Shown piece after piece: positions 32,511-40,348 of a DNA stretch of 64,000 bases (position 1 is its first letter; every line of letters starts with the position of its first letter). The position numbers and the translations under genes are program-made. Under the pieces are notes generated by a model. It searched no databases and was not told the origin of the DNA. It saw only the letters and a program-made list of their open reading frames with translations. Source of the DNA: Blautia faecis (GTDB lineage: Bacteria; Bacillota; Clostridia; Lachnospirales; Lachnospiraceae); the NCBI RefSeq assembly GCF_020554845.1, contig NZ_JAJCIA010000001.1:124001-188000 (forward strand). Reading direction: 5' to 3'.

Positions 32511-32995
32511 TGAGCGTATTAGCATCTAAGCGAAAAGAGTCGAGAGAAGAAGCGATTGCTTATTCGCTGGAGTTATACGACATGCTGATCGAATTTATGC
32601 AGAGAAGCTTTGCGATAAAAAGTCAGGAACAGTTTGTTCGGGAACAATATGCAACTGGAAAAGGATTGGAAGTTGATTATCAAGCTTATGCTTATATTAT
32701 GCTTAGTACAAAAGAACAGATTGAAAAATCTGCCTCTTTATTGACTGCTAACTTACGAGCTGCGAGATCTTTATTTCCGACTTCTATGCATGAATATGAA
32801 ATTAGGCGTGATTATTTAAATGCCGGTATTGTGAATTGCAATCAGATAATCAATTCATTACAGCGTGTTGTAGGCAGATTCAATGTTGATTTGAATGCCT
32901 ATGGCAGATATAGTAAAGCTATTGACCGAGAAATCGAGTTGATAAAGAGATGGCGTCAAAGAGACAATAAAATGAAATCGTATCTTCCAGGGTAA
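32510..32995 (+). CDS. avd: DGR accessory variability determinant (Avd-like)
   Basis: A 161-aa, basic, all-helical protein beginning SVLASKRKESREEAIAYSLEL and ending KAIDREIELIKRWRQRDNK. This pattern is the Avd-type four-helix-bundle accessory of gut-phage DGRs; it is somewhat longer than the ~128-aa Bordetella phage Avd. Avd pentamers bind the reverse transcriptase and template RNA and are needed for cDNA synthesis. Starts in overlap with xkdX and ends 15 bases before the template repeat, matching known DGR layouts. Confidence 0.85.
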   Translation: MSVLASKRKESREEAIAYSLELYDMLIEFMQRSFAIKSQEQFVREQYATGKGLEVDYQAYAYIMLSTKEQIEKSASLLTANLRAARSLFPTSMHEYEIRRDYLNAGIVNCNQIINSLQRVVGRFNVDLNAYGRYSKAIDREIELIKRWRQRDNKMKSYLPG

Positions 32996-33010
32996 CATCT
33001 GTATTTATGC

Positions 33011-33094
33011 GTGTCTTCGGCTAACTTTGCCAATGTGAACAACAACGGCAATGCGAATTACAACAACGCTTCGAACTCTAATGGGGTTCGTCCG
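33011..33094 (+). repeat. DGR template repeat (TR)
   Basis: The invariant donor copy. In the target's reading frame it would encode 11 Asn codons (AAC or AAT), the codons best suited to adenine mutagenesis because A-to-N changes in their first two positions reach many amino acids without giving stop codons. 23 A's lie in 84 bases. It lies in the gap between avd and the reverse transcriptase and is transcribed in the same direction. Confidence 0.97.
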
Positions 33095-33152
33095 GATTCT
33101 TTGATCTAACCAATCAGGGAAGGAGATGTTATCCGTTCCACCAAAGGGATAA

Positions 33153-33206
33153 ATGATAAAGCCGGACGCAATTTACTACGGTAACTATTGCTATCACGGT
33201 GAATAA
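33153..33206 (+). CDS. Possible 17-aa leader peptide before the RT
   Basis: ATG at 33153 follows AAAGGG and opens an 18-codon frame (MIKPDAIYYGNYCYHGE) ending two bases before the RT start. The close spacing suggests translational coupling. Rich in Tyr with single Cys and His. Could be chance. An upstream TTATCC/GGATAA hairpin is also visible. Confidence 0.3.
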   Translation: MIKPDAIYYGNYCYHGE

Positions 33207-33208
33207 TT

Positions 33209-34429
33209 ATGACATACGAGGAAATTCTCTGCGACGCCAACAATCTCTATGCGGGTTACAAAGCCTCTATAAAAGGCAGTAAGTGGAAAGAATCTGTCCA
33301 AAGATTTATTCTTAATTTCTTGAGGTATATTTTTGAACTACAAGATGATCTTATTAATAGGACTCTTACAAACGGTCCTGTTGATGAATTTGAACTGCGC
33401 GAACGAGGCAAAATAAGACCAATTACAAGTATTCCAGTAAAAGACCGTATTGTCAGGCATGTTCTATGCGACGAATTATTAATCCCCAAAATAAGAAGAA
33501 AAATCATATATGATAATTGTGCGTCCTTGAAAGGGCGTGGCATATCTATGCAAAGAAAACGTTTCGAGGTACATTTACGGAAATATTACAAACTGTACGG
33601 AAACGAGGGTTATATTCTCTTTGGCGATTTTTCAAAGTTTTACGATAATATTATCCATGAAATAGCAAAGAAAGAGTTGCTTGAATTATTTGAGGATGAC
33701 GAATTTATAGACTGGCTACTCAACGTTATATTTGATGGGTTTAAAGTTGATGTGTCGTACATGAGCGACGATGAATATGCGTCATGTTTGGATGAGGTAT
33801 TTAACAAATTAGAGTACCGAAAGATTCCAAAGAGCAAATTGACTGGTGAGAAATTCATGGAGAAGTCCGTGAATATGGGCGATCAGTTATCGCAAGCGAT
33901 TGGTATTTATTATCCGCATCGGATTGATAATTATGTAAAGTATGTCAGAGGAATAAAGTTTTATGGAAGATACTCAGACGATTGGTATATCATGAGTCCA
34001 TCCAAAGAGGAATTATTGGATTTGCTTGAAAACATCAAGAGAATAGCTCATGAATACGGAATTCATATTAATATGAAGAAAACAAAAATCGTCAAAATAA
34101 GTGGTACTTATAAATTTCTTCAGATAAAATACACACTAACCGAATCTGGAAAAATTATGAAACGAATTAATCCAGATCGGATTTATACAATGCGTAGAAA
34201 ATTGAAGAAATTAGCCGTTAAGGTGGAAAATGGCGAAATACCATATGAAAATGTTGAAGGAATGTTCAAGGGCTGGATGGGAGACTTTTATAAGCTTATG
34301 TCCAGAACTCAGAGAAAAGATTTATTAGAACTATACGAAGGCCTATTCAATAAGACCATAACCATCGTGAAAAAGAAGATGATTATAAAAGATAGGTCAC
34401 AACAAGAATCGACATGGGAGGTAGCTTGA
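33209..34429 (+). CDS. DGR reverse transcriptase
   Basis: A 406-aa reverse transcriptase. Motif 3 is GDFSKFYDNI (Asp140), motif 4 is NMGDQLSQAIGIY (residues ~222-234), and the catalytic box is YSDD at 255-258. The G-x-x-x-S-Q form of motif 4 is the DGR signature; group II intron and retron enzymes have Q-G-x-x-x-S-P. It makes mutagenised cDNA from the template RNA with errors at adenines, together with Avd. No maturase or endonuclease domain follows. Its end overlaps the next gene (GATG). Confidence 0.95.
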   Translation: MTYEEILCDANNLYAGYKASIKGSKWKESVQRFILNFLRYIFELQDDLINRTLTNGPVDEFELRERGKIRPITSIPVKDRIVRHVLCDELLIPKIRRKIIYDNCASLKGRGISMQRKRFEVHLRKYYKLYGNEGYILFGDFSKFYDNIIHEIAKKELLELFEDDEFIDWLLNVIFDGFKVDVSYMSDDEYASCLDEVFNKLEYRKIPKSKLTGEKFMEKSVNMGDQLSQAIGIYYPHRIDNYVKYVRGIKFYGRYSDDWYIMSPSKEELLDLLENIKRIAHEYGIHINMKKTKIVKISGTYKFLQIKYTLTESGKIMKRINPDRIYTMRRKLKKLAVKVENGEIPYENVEGMFKGWMGDFYKLMSRTQRKDLLELYEGLFNKTITIVKKKMIIKDRSQQESTWEVA

Positions 34430-34767
34430 TGGAACCATGGTTTCAGATGGTACTTACGATTATTAGCTCAGTTTTAGCTTCTTCTGGGCTGTGGGCCTAT
34501 TTAACAAAAAGAAGCGAAAGAAAAGATGTAAAAACGGAGATGCTTGTTGGTTTGGCTCATGATCGGATTATGTATCTTAGTATGCAGTACGTAGATCGAG
34601 GTTACGTAACACAGGATGAGTATGAAAACCTACGAACATATCTCTATGATCCTTATAAAAAATTGGGAGGGAATGGTTCTGCTGAAAGAGTTATGAAAGA
34701 AGTGGACAAGCTCCCGATTCACAAATTTGCCATAGGCAAGGAGGAAAAGAATAATGAACATGAGTAA
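34429..34767 (+). CDS. Holin-associated small membrane protein
   Basis: ATG at 34429 follows GGGAGGTAGC and overlaps the RT stop. The 112-aa product has an N-terminal membrane helix (FQMVLTIISSVLASSGLWAYL), then a cytoplasmic part with VGLAHDRIMYLSMQYVDRGYVTQDEY, a pattern common beside holins of Lachnospiraceae phages. Probably acts in lysis with the following holin, whose start it overlaps. Confidence 0.65.
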   Translation: MEPWFQMVLTIISSVLASSGLWAYLTKRSERKDVKTEMLVGLAHDRIMYLSMQYVDRGYVTQDEYENLRTYLYDPYKKLGGNGSAERVMKEVDKLPIHKFAIGKEEKNNEHE

Positions 34768-34972
34768 CAAAACTTATGACACTCTTAAATGGATTGCAAT
34801 GTATCTGCTTCCAGCTCTGGGAACTTTGTACTTTGCGCTTGCTGGTATTTGGAATTTTCCATACGGAGAGCAGGTTGTCGGAACTATCACAGCGGTTGAT
34901 ACATTCCTTGGCGTGATTCTTGGAATTAGTACATCCCAGTATAATAAAACTTCTGAAGATGCGACGAAATAG
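34754..34972 (+). CDS. Phage holin
   Basis: A 72-aa protein with KTYDTLKWIAMYLLPALGTLYFALAGIW and a second hydrophobic stretch VVGTITAVDTFLGVILGIS, the two-helix pattern of small phage holins of Clostridia (hol44/phi13-like). Holins open the membrane to release the endolysin. AAGGAGGAAAAG precedes the ATG. No amidase or lysozyme gene follows it. Confidence 0.8.
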   Translation: MNMSNKTYDTLKWIAMYLLPALGTLYFALAGIWNFPYGEQVVGTITAVDTFLGVILGISTSQYNKTSEDATK

Positions 34973-34980
34973 TTAAAGAT

Positions 34981-35011
34981 GAGCGGGAGAGATGGGATGT
35001 CTTTCTCGCTC
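34981..35011 (+). terminator. Probable late-operon terminator
   Basis: GAGCGGGAGAGA pairs with TCTTTCTCGCTC over 12 positions including two G-U pairs; the T-rich stretch begins ~15 bases later, so termination may be imperfect. It separates holin and excisionase genes. Confidence 0.5.
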
Positions 35012-35094
35012 TAAATACATTTCCTCTTATTTTTTTCAGTACGCAGGTGACAGTCTCCGTTGGTACTATCAAGACTAGAATGGAGGTAGTCAAA

Positions 35095-35280
35095 ATGGAA
35101 AATAAAAAAGAAAAGAAACTGCTCACTGTGAAAGATTTGTGCACTTATTTAAGTATAGGAGAAACCAAAGCGAGAGAGTTGTTACATAACCCTGATAATG
35201 GTTTTACTATTCGAATAGGAAACCGATTATATGCTCACAGGGATAAAGTCGATGCCTGGTTATTGCGAAATATCTTTTAA
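35095..35280 (+). CDS. Excisionase-family HTH protein
   Basis: ATG at 35095 follows TGGAGGTAG; the 61-aa product has a basic start (ENKKEKKLLTVKDLCTYL), then SIGETKARELL and a wing ending DKVDAWLLRNIF. This is the excisionase/MerR-like winged helix of the HTH_17 type, placed directly before the integrase. It would bend attachment-site DNA and drive excision, by analogy with Tn916 and phage Xis. Confidence 0.75.
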   Translation: MENKKEKKLLTVKDLCTYLSIGETKARELLHNPDNGFTIRIGNRLYAHRDKVDAWLLRNIF

Positions 35281-35338
35281 AATGATATATTTGGGGTAAG
35301 TTCAATTTGGATTTTCCCCATCATGGAAAGGAGTATAT

Positions 35339-36487
35339 ATGGGAAAATCACTAAAAGGGAAAGAACTGGGTATTGGCATCACTCAAAGACAAGACGGTTT
35401 ATATCAAGCTAGATTCACAAATCGCTTTGGAAAAAGGGAAACTTTATATGATAAGAACCTAAACAATCTAAGAACCCAAATGCGAAAAGCCCAGACTGCT
35501 GATGACAATGGAGTAAATCTGGTAAAAAGTAACATGACATTAGACGAGTGGTATAAGGTTTGGATAACTACATGTAAAGGAAATTGTAGAAATACAACAT
35601 TAAGCGCCTATGAGATAGCATATAAATCTATAAAAGAAGGGATAGGTCGTGAAAAAATACAGAAGTTAAATCCTGTGATGCTTCAAGCGGAATTGAACAA
35701 ATTAAAAAGCAATCAGCAAAGAACGAGGGTCAAAGTAGTATTGAACGGGCTATTTGCCGAAGCGAAAAGAAACGGTCTAGTACCACAAAATTTTGCGAAA
35801 GACCTCATAACTAAAATCGGTAAAGAAGTATCGAAAGAGCGTCGAGTGCTAGGAATCGAAGAGACTAAATTGTTCCTTACATATGCTAAAGATCACAGAT
35901 TCTACAATATATTCGTTGTGGCACTTGAGACCGGAATGCGAATCGGAGAGCTTAGAGGACTGTACTGGAGCGATATAGATTTTGAAAGACGAGCGCTACA
36001 TGTGAGAAGAACAATGTGTCATATACATGGGGAGAACGGGTATTATTTCGAAGAGCACGAGCCAAAAACATTCAATGGAAAACGATTAATTCCGCTTACA
36101 AATGCGTGTATTGATGCACTTATACATCAAAAGCTATTGAATGAAACTAGAATTAAAAAACGCAAATGTTGGGATTTCAAAGACCTGGTATTTCCTACAA
36201 GCAGTGGTAAACCTTTTCAGGAGGTGGCAGCAATTGACGCAATAAATGAGATACTCAATAAAATGGAAGCTGATGGAATTCGTATAAAGAAATTCACTCC
36301 GCATGCGTTCAGACATACTTTCGCAACAAGAGCTATAGAGAATGGAATGAGCCCTAAAACGCTTCAAAAAATATTAGGTCACAGCTCATTGCAGATGACA
36401 ATGGATTTGTACTGTCATGTCTCAGATGAGACTTTATTTGATGAGATGAAAAAGATGGAAAATCAAAATGGTGTAAAAGTGGTGTAG
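35339..36487 (+). CDS. int: Tyrosine integrase
   Basis: A 382-aa integrase. An N-terminal arm-binding domain (~1-55, ITQRQDGLYQARFTNRFGKR) is followed by a core-binding domain (~65-165) and the catalytic domain with Arg in LETGMRIGELRG (~201), HAFRHTFATRA (~322) and the Tyr nucleophile in MDLYCHVSDE (~357). It resembles integrases of Tn916-like elements and gut siphoviruses. GAAAGGAGTA precedes the ATG. It is the last phage gene, so the right attachment site should lie just downstream. Confidence 0.93.
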   Translation: MGKSLKGKELGIGITQRQDGLYQARFTNRFGKRETLYDKNLNNLRTQMRKAQTADDNGVNLVKSNMTLDEWYKVWITTCKGNCRNTTLSAYEIAYKSIKEGIGREKIQKLNPVMLQAELNKLKSNQQRTRVKVVLNGLFAEAKRNGLVPQNFAKDLITKIGKEVSKERRVLGIEETKLFLTYAKDHRFYNIFVVALETGMRIGELRGLYWSDIDFERRALHVRRTMCHIHGENGYYFEEHEPKTFNGKRLIPLTNACIDALIHQKLLNETRIKKRKCWDFKDLVFPTSSGKPFQEVAAIDAINEILNKMEADGIRIKKFTPHAFRHTFATRAIENGMSPKTLQKILGHSSLQMTMDLYCHVSDETLFDEMKKMENQNGVKVV

Positions 36488-36560
36488 TAAAAAGAACTAT
36501 AGTCTGAAAACCCTTGATTTTACTGGATTTCTAAAGTCAATCTTTACGAAAAAGTTAATT
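36488..36560. other. Probable right prophage boundary (attR) zone
   Basis: The integrase ends at 36487 and the next gene is a host-type secreted protein with its own promoter. The crossover should lie in this AT-rich stretch (for example near AAAACCCTTGATTTTACTGG). The left end is outside the window, so no repeat can be compared. Confidence 0.3.
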
Positions 36561-36626
36561 TTATACATTTTACGCAACAAACATGGAAATTTGTATATGA
36601 CTTTGGTATAATATGGAAAAATGCTT

Positions 36627-36656
36627 TTACAGTGGAAGAAGAAATGCTGTTATAAT
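36627..36656 (+). promoter_or_regulatory. Promoter of wall-binding protein gene
   Basis: TTACAG, 18-base spacer, TATAAT at 36651-36656, then AGGAAAGG and ATG at 36683. A further TATAAT at 36607 lacks a good -35. Confidence 0.5.
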
Positions 36657-36682
36657 GAAACAAGATATGGGAGGAAAGGAAT

Positions 36683-37714
36683 ATGAAAAAGAGAAGTCGC
36701 ATTCTGGTATTGATACTGACAGCCATGCTTTCCACAGAACCAGTCCAAATTGTATATGCGGAAACTGCAGAAGCGACACCTGTGACTTCTGAAAGTACTT
36801 CCGTTAATCCAAAAGAGGAAAATGCAGATAACTCTGCAGTTGTTCCACCGAAAGCTGATCCTGGCTGGGTAGCCGCAGAGAAAGGGTATCAATGGCGGCA
36901 GGAAGATGGTACTTTACTTCAGAAATCGGGTTGGGTAACGATCAACGGCAGGAAATATTATCTCCATAAGAGTGGAATTCGCTATTCAGGCTGGCAGATA
37001 TATAAGAACAAAAAACGCTATTATCTGTCGAATGGTGATGCGGCAAGAAACAGATGGATAAAATACAAAGGAAACTATTATTACATCCGAAAGAACGGAA
37101 CCAGCGCGCCGAAGAGTAAATGGCTTACTGTGAAAGGCAAGAGATATTTCATTGGAAGAAAAGGCTATCGGCTGACCGGTTTACAGACTATTAAGGGGAA
37201 GAAATACTATTTTAATTCAAAAGGTGTTCTCATCAGAAATAAAACCAGCTATAAGATAAAGGGAAAGGAATACGAGATCAATTCAGAAGGAGTTGCCATT
37301 CAGGTTTTTGCACTTAAAGCTGAGTGTATGCGAAAAGCAAGGAAATTTGTGGAGAAGCATACTGCTCCGAATATGTCCAACAGCCAGAAATTCAGAACCT
37401 GTTTCAATTATCTTATGGGCTATACTGATTTCAAGCCATGGATTTATCCTACTGATGAAGAGTTTAGAACTCAGATCTGGCCTTATCAGTCTGCCATTTA
37501 CATGTTTGATAATAATCTTTCAGGATGCTGTTACGGTGTTGCAAGTGCAGTTGCTGCATGTGCCAAGGTTTTAGGATATGAGCCGTATGTAATTGCCACC
37601 ACTGGCGACCATGGATTTGTAATGATTGATGGGCTTTATTATGACAATATGGGACCTTTGTTCGGGGCATCTACCCATTTTGCATATTCTGTAAGATCAA
37701 GTGTGAAATTTTAA
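36683..37714 (+). CDS. Secreted wall-binding transglutaminase-like protein
   Basis: A 343-aa protein: signal peptide ~1-27 (KKRSRILVLILTAML...VYAE), acidic/Thr-rich spacer, then about seven cell-wall-binding repeats (~65-205; G-W-x-x-I-x-G-K-x-Y-Y-L type). The C-terminal domain has Cys in CCYGVASAVAACAKVLGY, His in TTGDHGFVMIDG and Asp in YYDNMG, the triad of transglutaminase-like cysteine enzymes. It may crosslink or cleave surface protein or peptidoglycan; substrate unknown. AGGAAAGG precedes the ATG. First of three paralogues around the Dlt-like operon. Confidence 0.75.
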   Translation: MKKRSRILVLILTAMLSTEPVQIVYAETAEATPVTSESTSVNPKEENADNSAVVPPKADPGWVAAEKGYQWRQEDGTLLQKSGWVTINGRKYYLHKSGIRYSGWQIYKNKKRYYLSNGDAARNRWIKYKGNYYYIRKNGTSAPKSKWLTVKGKRYFIGRKGYRLTGLQTIKGKKYYFNSKGVLIRNKTSYKIKGKEYEINSEGVAIQVFALKAECMRKARKFVEKHTAPNMSNSQKFRTCFNYLMGYTDFKPWIYPTDEEFRTQIWPYQSAIYMFDNNLSGCCYGVASAVAACAKVLGYEPYVIATTGDHGFVMIDGLYYDNMGPLFGASTHFAYSVRSSVKF

Positions 37715-37862
37715 GGCAGAAACTGCTTTAAAAATAAAAAGCGAAGTAACTATTCAGAAGACAGTATTCCGCAAGGTGCGCGAAATCATGCAAATCATGA
37801 TTCAACTGAGAAGGTACGAAAAAGTTACAAAGCTAAAAATTTTTATAAAGGAGATTTAGAAA

Positions 37863-38501
37863 ATGAAAAAGTGGAAAAAATTACTTCTTCCTGCAATGTG
37901 TGTATTTATGCTGCAGACACCAGTAATTGCAAATGCAGAGGCAACTGGCAGCAGTGATGGAGCAGCTGCTGTAGTCGAAGACCCGGTTGCAGCTCCCACA
38001 CCTGCATTATTAAATGGAATTATTAAGAAAGGTTCCAAAACCTATTATTACAAAGACGGCGTAATGCAGAAAAACTGCTGGAGCCCAGATAAGAAACAGT
38101 ACTTTGGAAAAAACGGAGTGGCTTATGCAGCGCCGAAGGAGAGCGGTTATAAGAAAAATGTTGTAGTTAAGAAGAGTGGCAAAAAGTACTATGGATTTGA
38201 CCGAAATGGATATAAAGTAAAAAAAGGTGTATATGCAGACCTGAAAGGAACCCCTTATTACTTTGATAAGAATGGTGTACGTGTAGCCAAGAAGAGCAGC
38301 CAGCTGAAAAAAGCCAGCAAATATATGGAAAACGGTGTGAAACTTCGCAAACTTCTTGGCAAACCCTCCAAGACCAGATCCTATTCCAGCTGTATGAATG
38401 GTGTAAGCAAAGATATGAAACTGACATATGCAAATATCTATGTATCACTTGGAAAAAAAATCAGCGGTGGTGAAATCATATACGGTATTCAGCCCCGATA
38501 G
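37863..38501 (+). CDS. Secreted wall-binding-repeat protein, no catalytic triad
   Basis: A 212-aa protein with signal peptide (~1-25, ...CVFMLQTPVIANAE), short spacer and about five Lys/Tyr-rich wall-binding repeats (KKGSKTYYYKDGV, GKKYYGFDRNG, GTPYYFDKNG). The last ~60 residues contain one Cys (YSSCMNGVSKDM) but lack the His and Asp motifs of its neighbours. It may be a truncated or non-catalytic relative. TAAAGGAG precedes the ATG. Confidence 0.65.
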   Translation: MKKWKKLLLPAMCVFMLQTPVIANAEATGSSDGAAAVVEDPVAAPTPALLNGIIKKGSKTYYYKDGVMQKNCWSPDKKQYFGKNGVAYAAPKESGYKKNVVVKKSGKKYYGFDRNGYKVKKGVYADLKGTPYYFDKNGVRVAKKSSQLKKASKYMENGVKLRKLLGKPSKTRSYSSCMNGVSKDMKLTYANIYVSLGKKISGGEIIYGIQPR

Positions 38502-38594
38502 AATATGCAGATTGCAAAAATGATATTTGGAGCCGGATTTTTAGATTAACGGACTCTAAATAATAAAAGAAATATAAGATTGGAGAAAATAAAT

Positions 38595-39341
38595 ATGAGA
38601 AAGATTACCAAAACATTGGCAGTTGTTCTGTCACTGAGTATGACACTTACAATGGGAACTCCTGTATTTGCAGAAGGAACCGCGGACAGCAGTAATACTG
38701 TGACAACTGTAGCTGAAGCTCCGGTTGTTACACCTACACCTGCGCAGGAAAACAAACCACCGAAAACAGGTTTCTACAAAAAAGCAGGTAAGACCTATTA
38801 TTACAAGAATGGAAAACTTGTAAAAAACAAATATGGCTACAAAATCAAAAATAAATATTATCATATCAACAAAAAAGGTGTGGTAACCACAGCTTCCACA
38901 GCAGAGAAACTGGCAGCAATCCGACTTAAAAAATGCGGCGGAAACCTTAAAAAAGCATTTACCTGGAGCTCCACAAAAATTAAATATTTCGGCGGCGTAA
39001 AGAAACCGGGAAAAAGTAAGAATGCAGTTGAATATTATGCAGCGTATGGCTTTAAATATGGCAAAGGTGACTGCTATGTAATGGCTGCAACTTTTGCTAT
39101 GATGGCGAAAGTAAAAGGGCTGAATGTTAAATTTGTTATGGGTTCTGTGCCGCAGCGCAACGGCAAAGACGGCGAGCATGCATGGTGCGAGATTAAATCC
39201 GGCAAAACCACTTATGTATATGATCCGAACTTTGCATATACATACCGCAATAACCCAAATGTCAACAGTGGATACAAATTCAAATACGGTGCTAAGGGAA
39301 CTTACAAATATAATGAAAAAAGAACAAAAATCAGCTTCTGA
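38595..39341 (+). CDS. Secreted transglutaminase-like protein with wall-binding repeats
   Basis: ATG at 38595 follows TTGGAGAAAA. A 248-aa protein: signal peptide ~1-25 (TLAVVLSLSMTLTMGTPVFAE), Thr/Pro-rich spacer, two wall-binding-like repeats, then the catalytic domain with Cys in KGDCYVMAATFAMMAKVKGL, His in GEHAWCEI and Asp in VYDPNF. The full triad is present. Shortest of the three catalytic paralogues. Ends in a hairpin terminator overlapping its stop codon. Confidence 0.75.
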   Translation: MRKITKTLAVVLSLSMTLTMGTPVFAEGTADSSNTVTTVAEAPVVTPTPAQENKPPKTGFYKKAGKTYYYKNGKLVKNKYGYKIKNKYYHINKKGVVTTASTAEKLAAIRLKKCGGNLKKAFTWSSTKIKYFGGVKKPGKSKNAVEYYAAYGFKYGKGDCYVMAATFAMMAKVKGLNVKFVMGSVPQRNGKDGEHAWCEIKSGKTTYVYDPNFAYTYRNNPNVNSGYKFKYGAKGTYKYNEKRTKISF

Positions 39342-39347
39342 TTTTTT
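39326..39347 (+). terminator. Intrinsic terminator overlapping the stop codon
   Basis: AAAAATCAG (39326-39334), loop CTT, then CTGATTTTTT (39338-39347). The T-tract forms part of the stem. Confidence 0.6.
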
Positions 39348-39380
39348 ATAACTAAAAAGAATGACATAAGGAGATTGATC

Positions 39381-40220
39381 ATGAAGAGAAAATTATTAAT
39401 GGCATTATTAGCAGGCACATTAGCTATTGCAGCTCCGGTAAGCTGCTTTGCGGCAGAGACAACTGAAGCAGCTGAGGCAGATGCTGCAGAAGACAGCTCT
39501 GATGAGGAAGAGGATGCAGATGCAGAAGAGGCAGATGCGGAATCAGCTGATTCTGATGATGCAAAAGAAGAAAGGACCGCTGCCAAAAAGAAAGAAGACT
39601 TAAAAACAGTTGGCGAAAAGACAGAAGGCTGCATTGCTTTTAAACTGAGAAATGGTACAGGCAAAAAGATTACAGGACTTGCGATCAAGACTGCTGATGA
39701 GACAGAGTTCCCTGAGAATATGATGGAAGCTGACGATGTATTTGAGTTAAAAGAGAAGAAGAGAGTATATTTTTCCAAAGAAAACAGTGAAGCAGAGACA
39801 GCGGAAGAAACTTCTGAGGATACTGCTCCAACTTATGATATGCAGCTTACCTTTGAAGACGGAACAACAGCAGATGTTCACGGTATTGTACTTGAGGATC
39901 TTGGTACCCTTACTCTTCGCGAGAAGGATGGAATTATTTATGGTACTTATAAACTGAAGAGCACCAAAGAGAAGAAGAGTACATACGATACTGAGAAAGC
40001 AATCGCTGACCAGGCAGCTGCTGATGCAGCCGCAGCTCAGGCAGCAGCAGACCAGGCGGCAGCTGCACAGCAGACAGAGAGTTATGATTACTCCTACGAC
40101 AACAATGATTATTCTTACGATTATAGCGCTGATTATTCCTATGATTACGGCGGTGGGGATGATTATAGCGGCGGTGATGATGGCGGAGACGGCTGCCTGG
40201 ATGATGGTCTTTTAAATTAA
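39381..40220 (+). CDS. Secreted acidic low-complexity protein
   Basis: ATG at 39381 follows AAGGAG. About 279 aa: signal peptide ~1-26 (KLLMALLAGTLAIAAPVSCFA), a 40-residue Glu/Asp/Ala tract, a compact beta-rich domain (~85-195, CIAFKLRNGTGKKITGLAIKT), an Ala/Gln helix (DQAAADAAAAQAAADQAAAA), then a Tyr/Asp/Ser tail (YDYSYDNNDYSYDYS) and Gly/Asp-rich end with a lone Cys. Function unknown. The tail could bind calcium or a partner protein; that is inference. Confidence 0.6.
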   Translation: MKRKLLMALLAGTLAIAAPVSCFAAETTEAAEADAAEDSSDEEEDADAEEADAESADSDDAKEERTAAKKKEDLKTVGEKTEGCIAFKLRNGTGKKITGLAIKTADETEFPENMMEADDVFELKEKKRVYFSKENSEAETAEETSEDTAPTYDMQLTFEDGTTADVHGIVLEDLGTLTLREKDGIIYGTYKLKSTKEKKSTYDTEKAIADQAAADAAAAQAAADQAAAAQQTESYDYSYDNNDYSYDYSADYSYDYGGGDDYSGGDDGGDGCLDDGLLN

Positions 40221-40264
40221 AAAGATTTGCTTCCTATAGAGGGGCACACCATATAGGACTTTCA

Positions 40265-40332
40265 GTTGCTTTGCAACTCAAATACAGGACATGGCTCTTG
40301 CACTGTGAGGAGCAGTGCAGAGCCTGTTGTCC
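40265..40332 (+). promoter_or_regulatory. Structured leader of the Dlt-like operon
   Basis: A small hairpin GTTGC/GCAAC at ~40265-40277 is followed by a long stem: GGCTC-T-TGCACTG (40293-40305) with CAGTGCA-GAGCC (~40313-40324), enclosed by GGACA/TGTCC. The stem ends 16 bases before the MBOAT start. No T run, so attenuation is possible but not proven. Confidence 0.4.
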
Positions 40333-40348
40333 GGTTTAGGAGAAAAAT

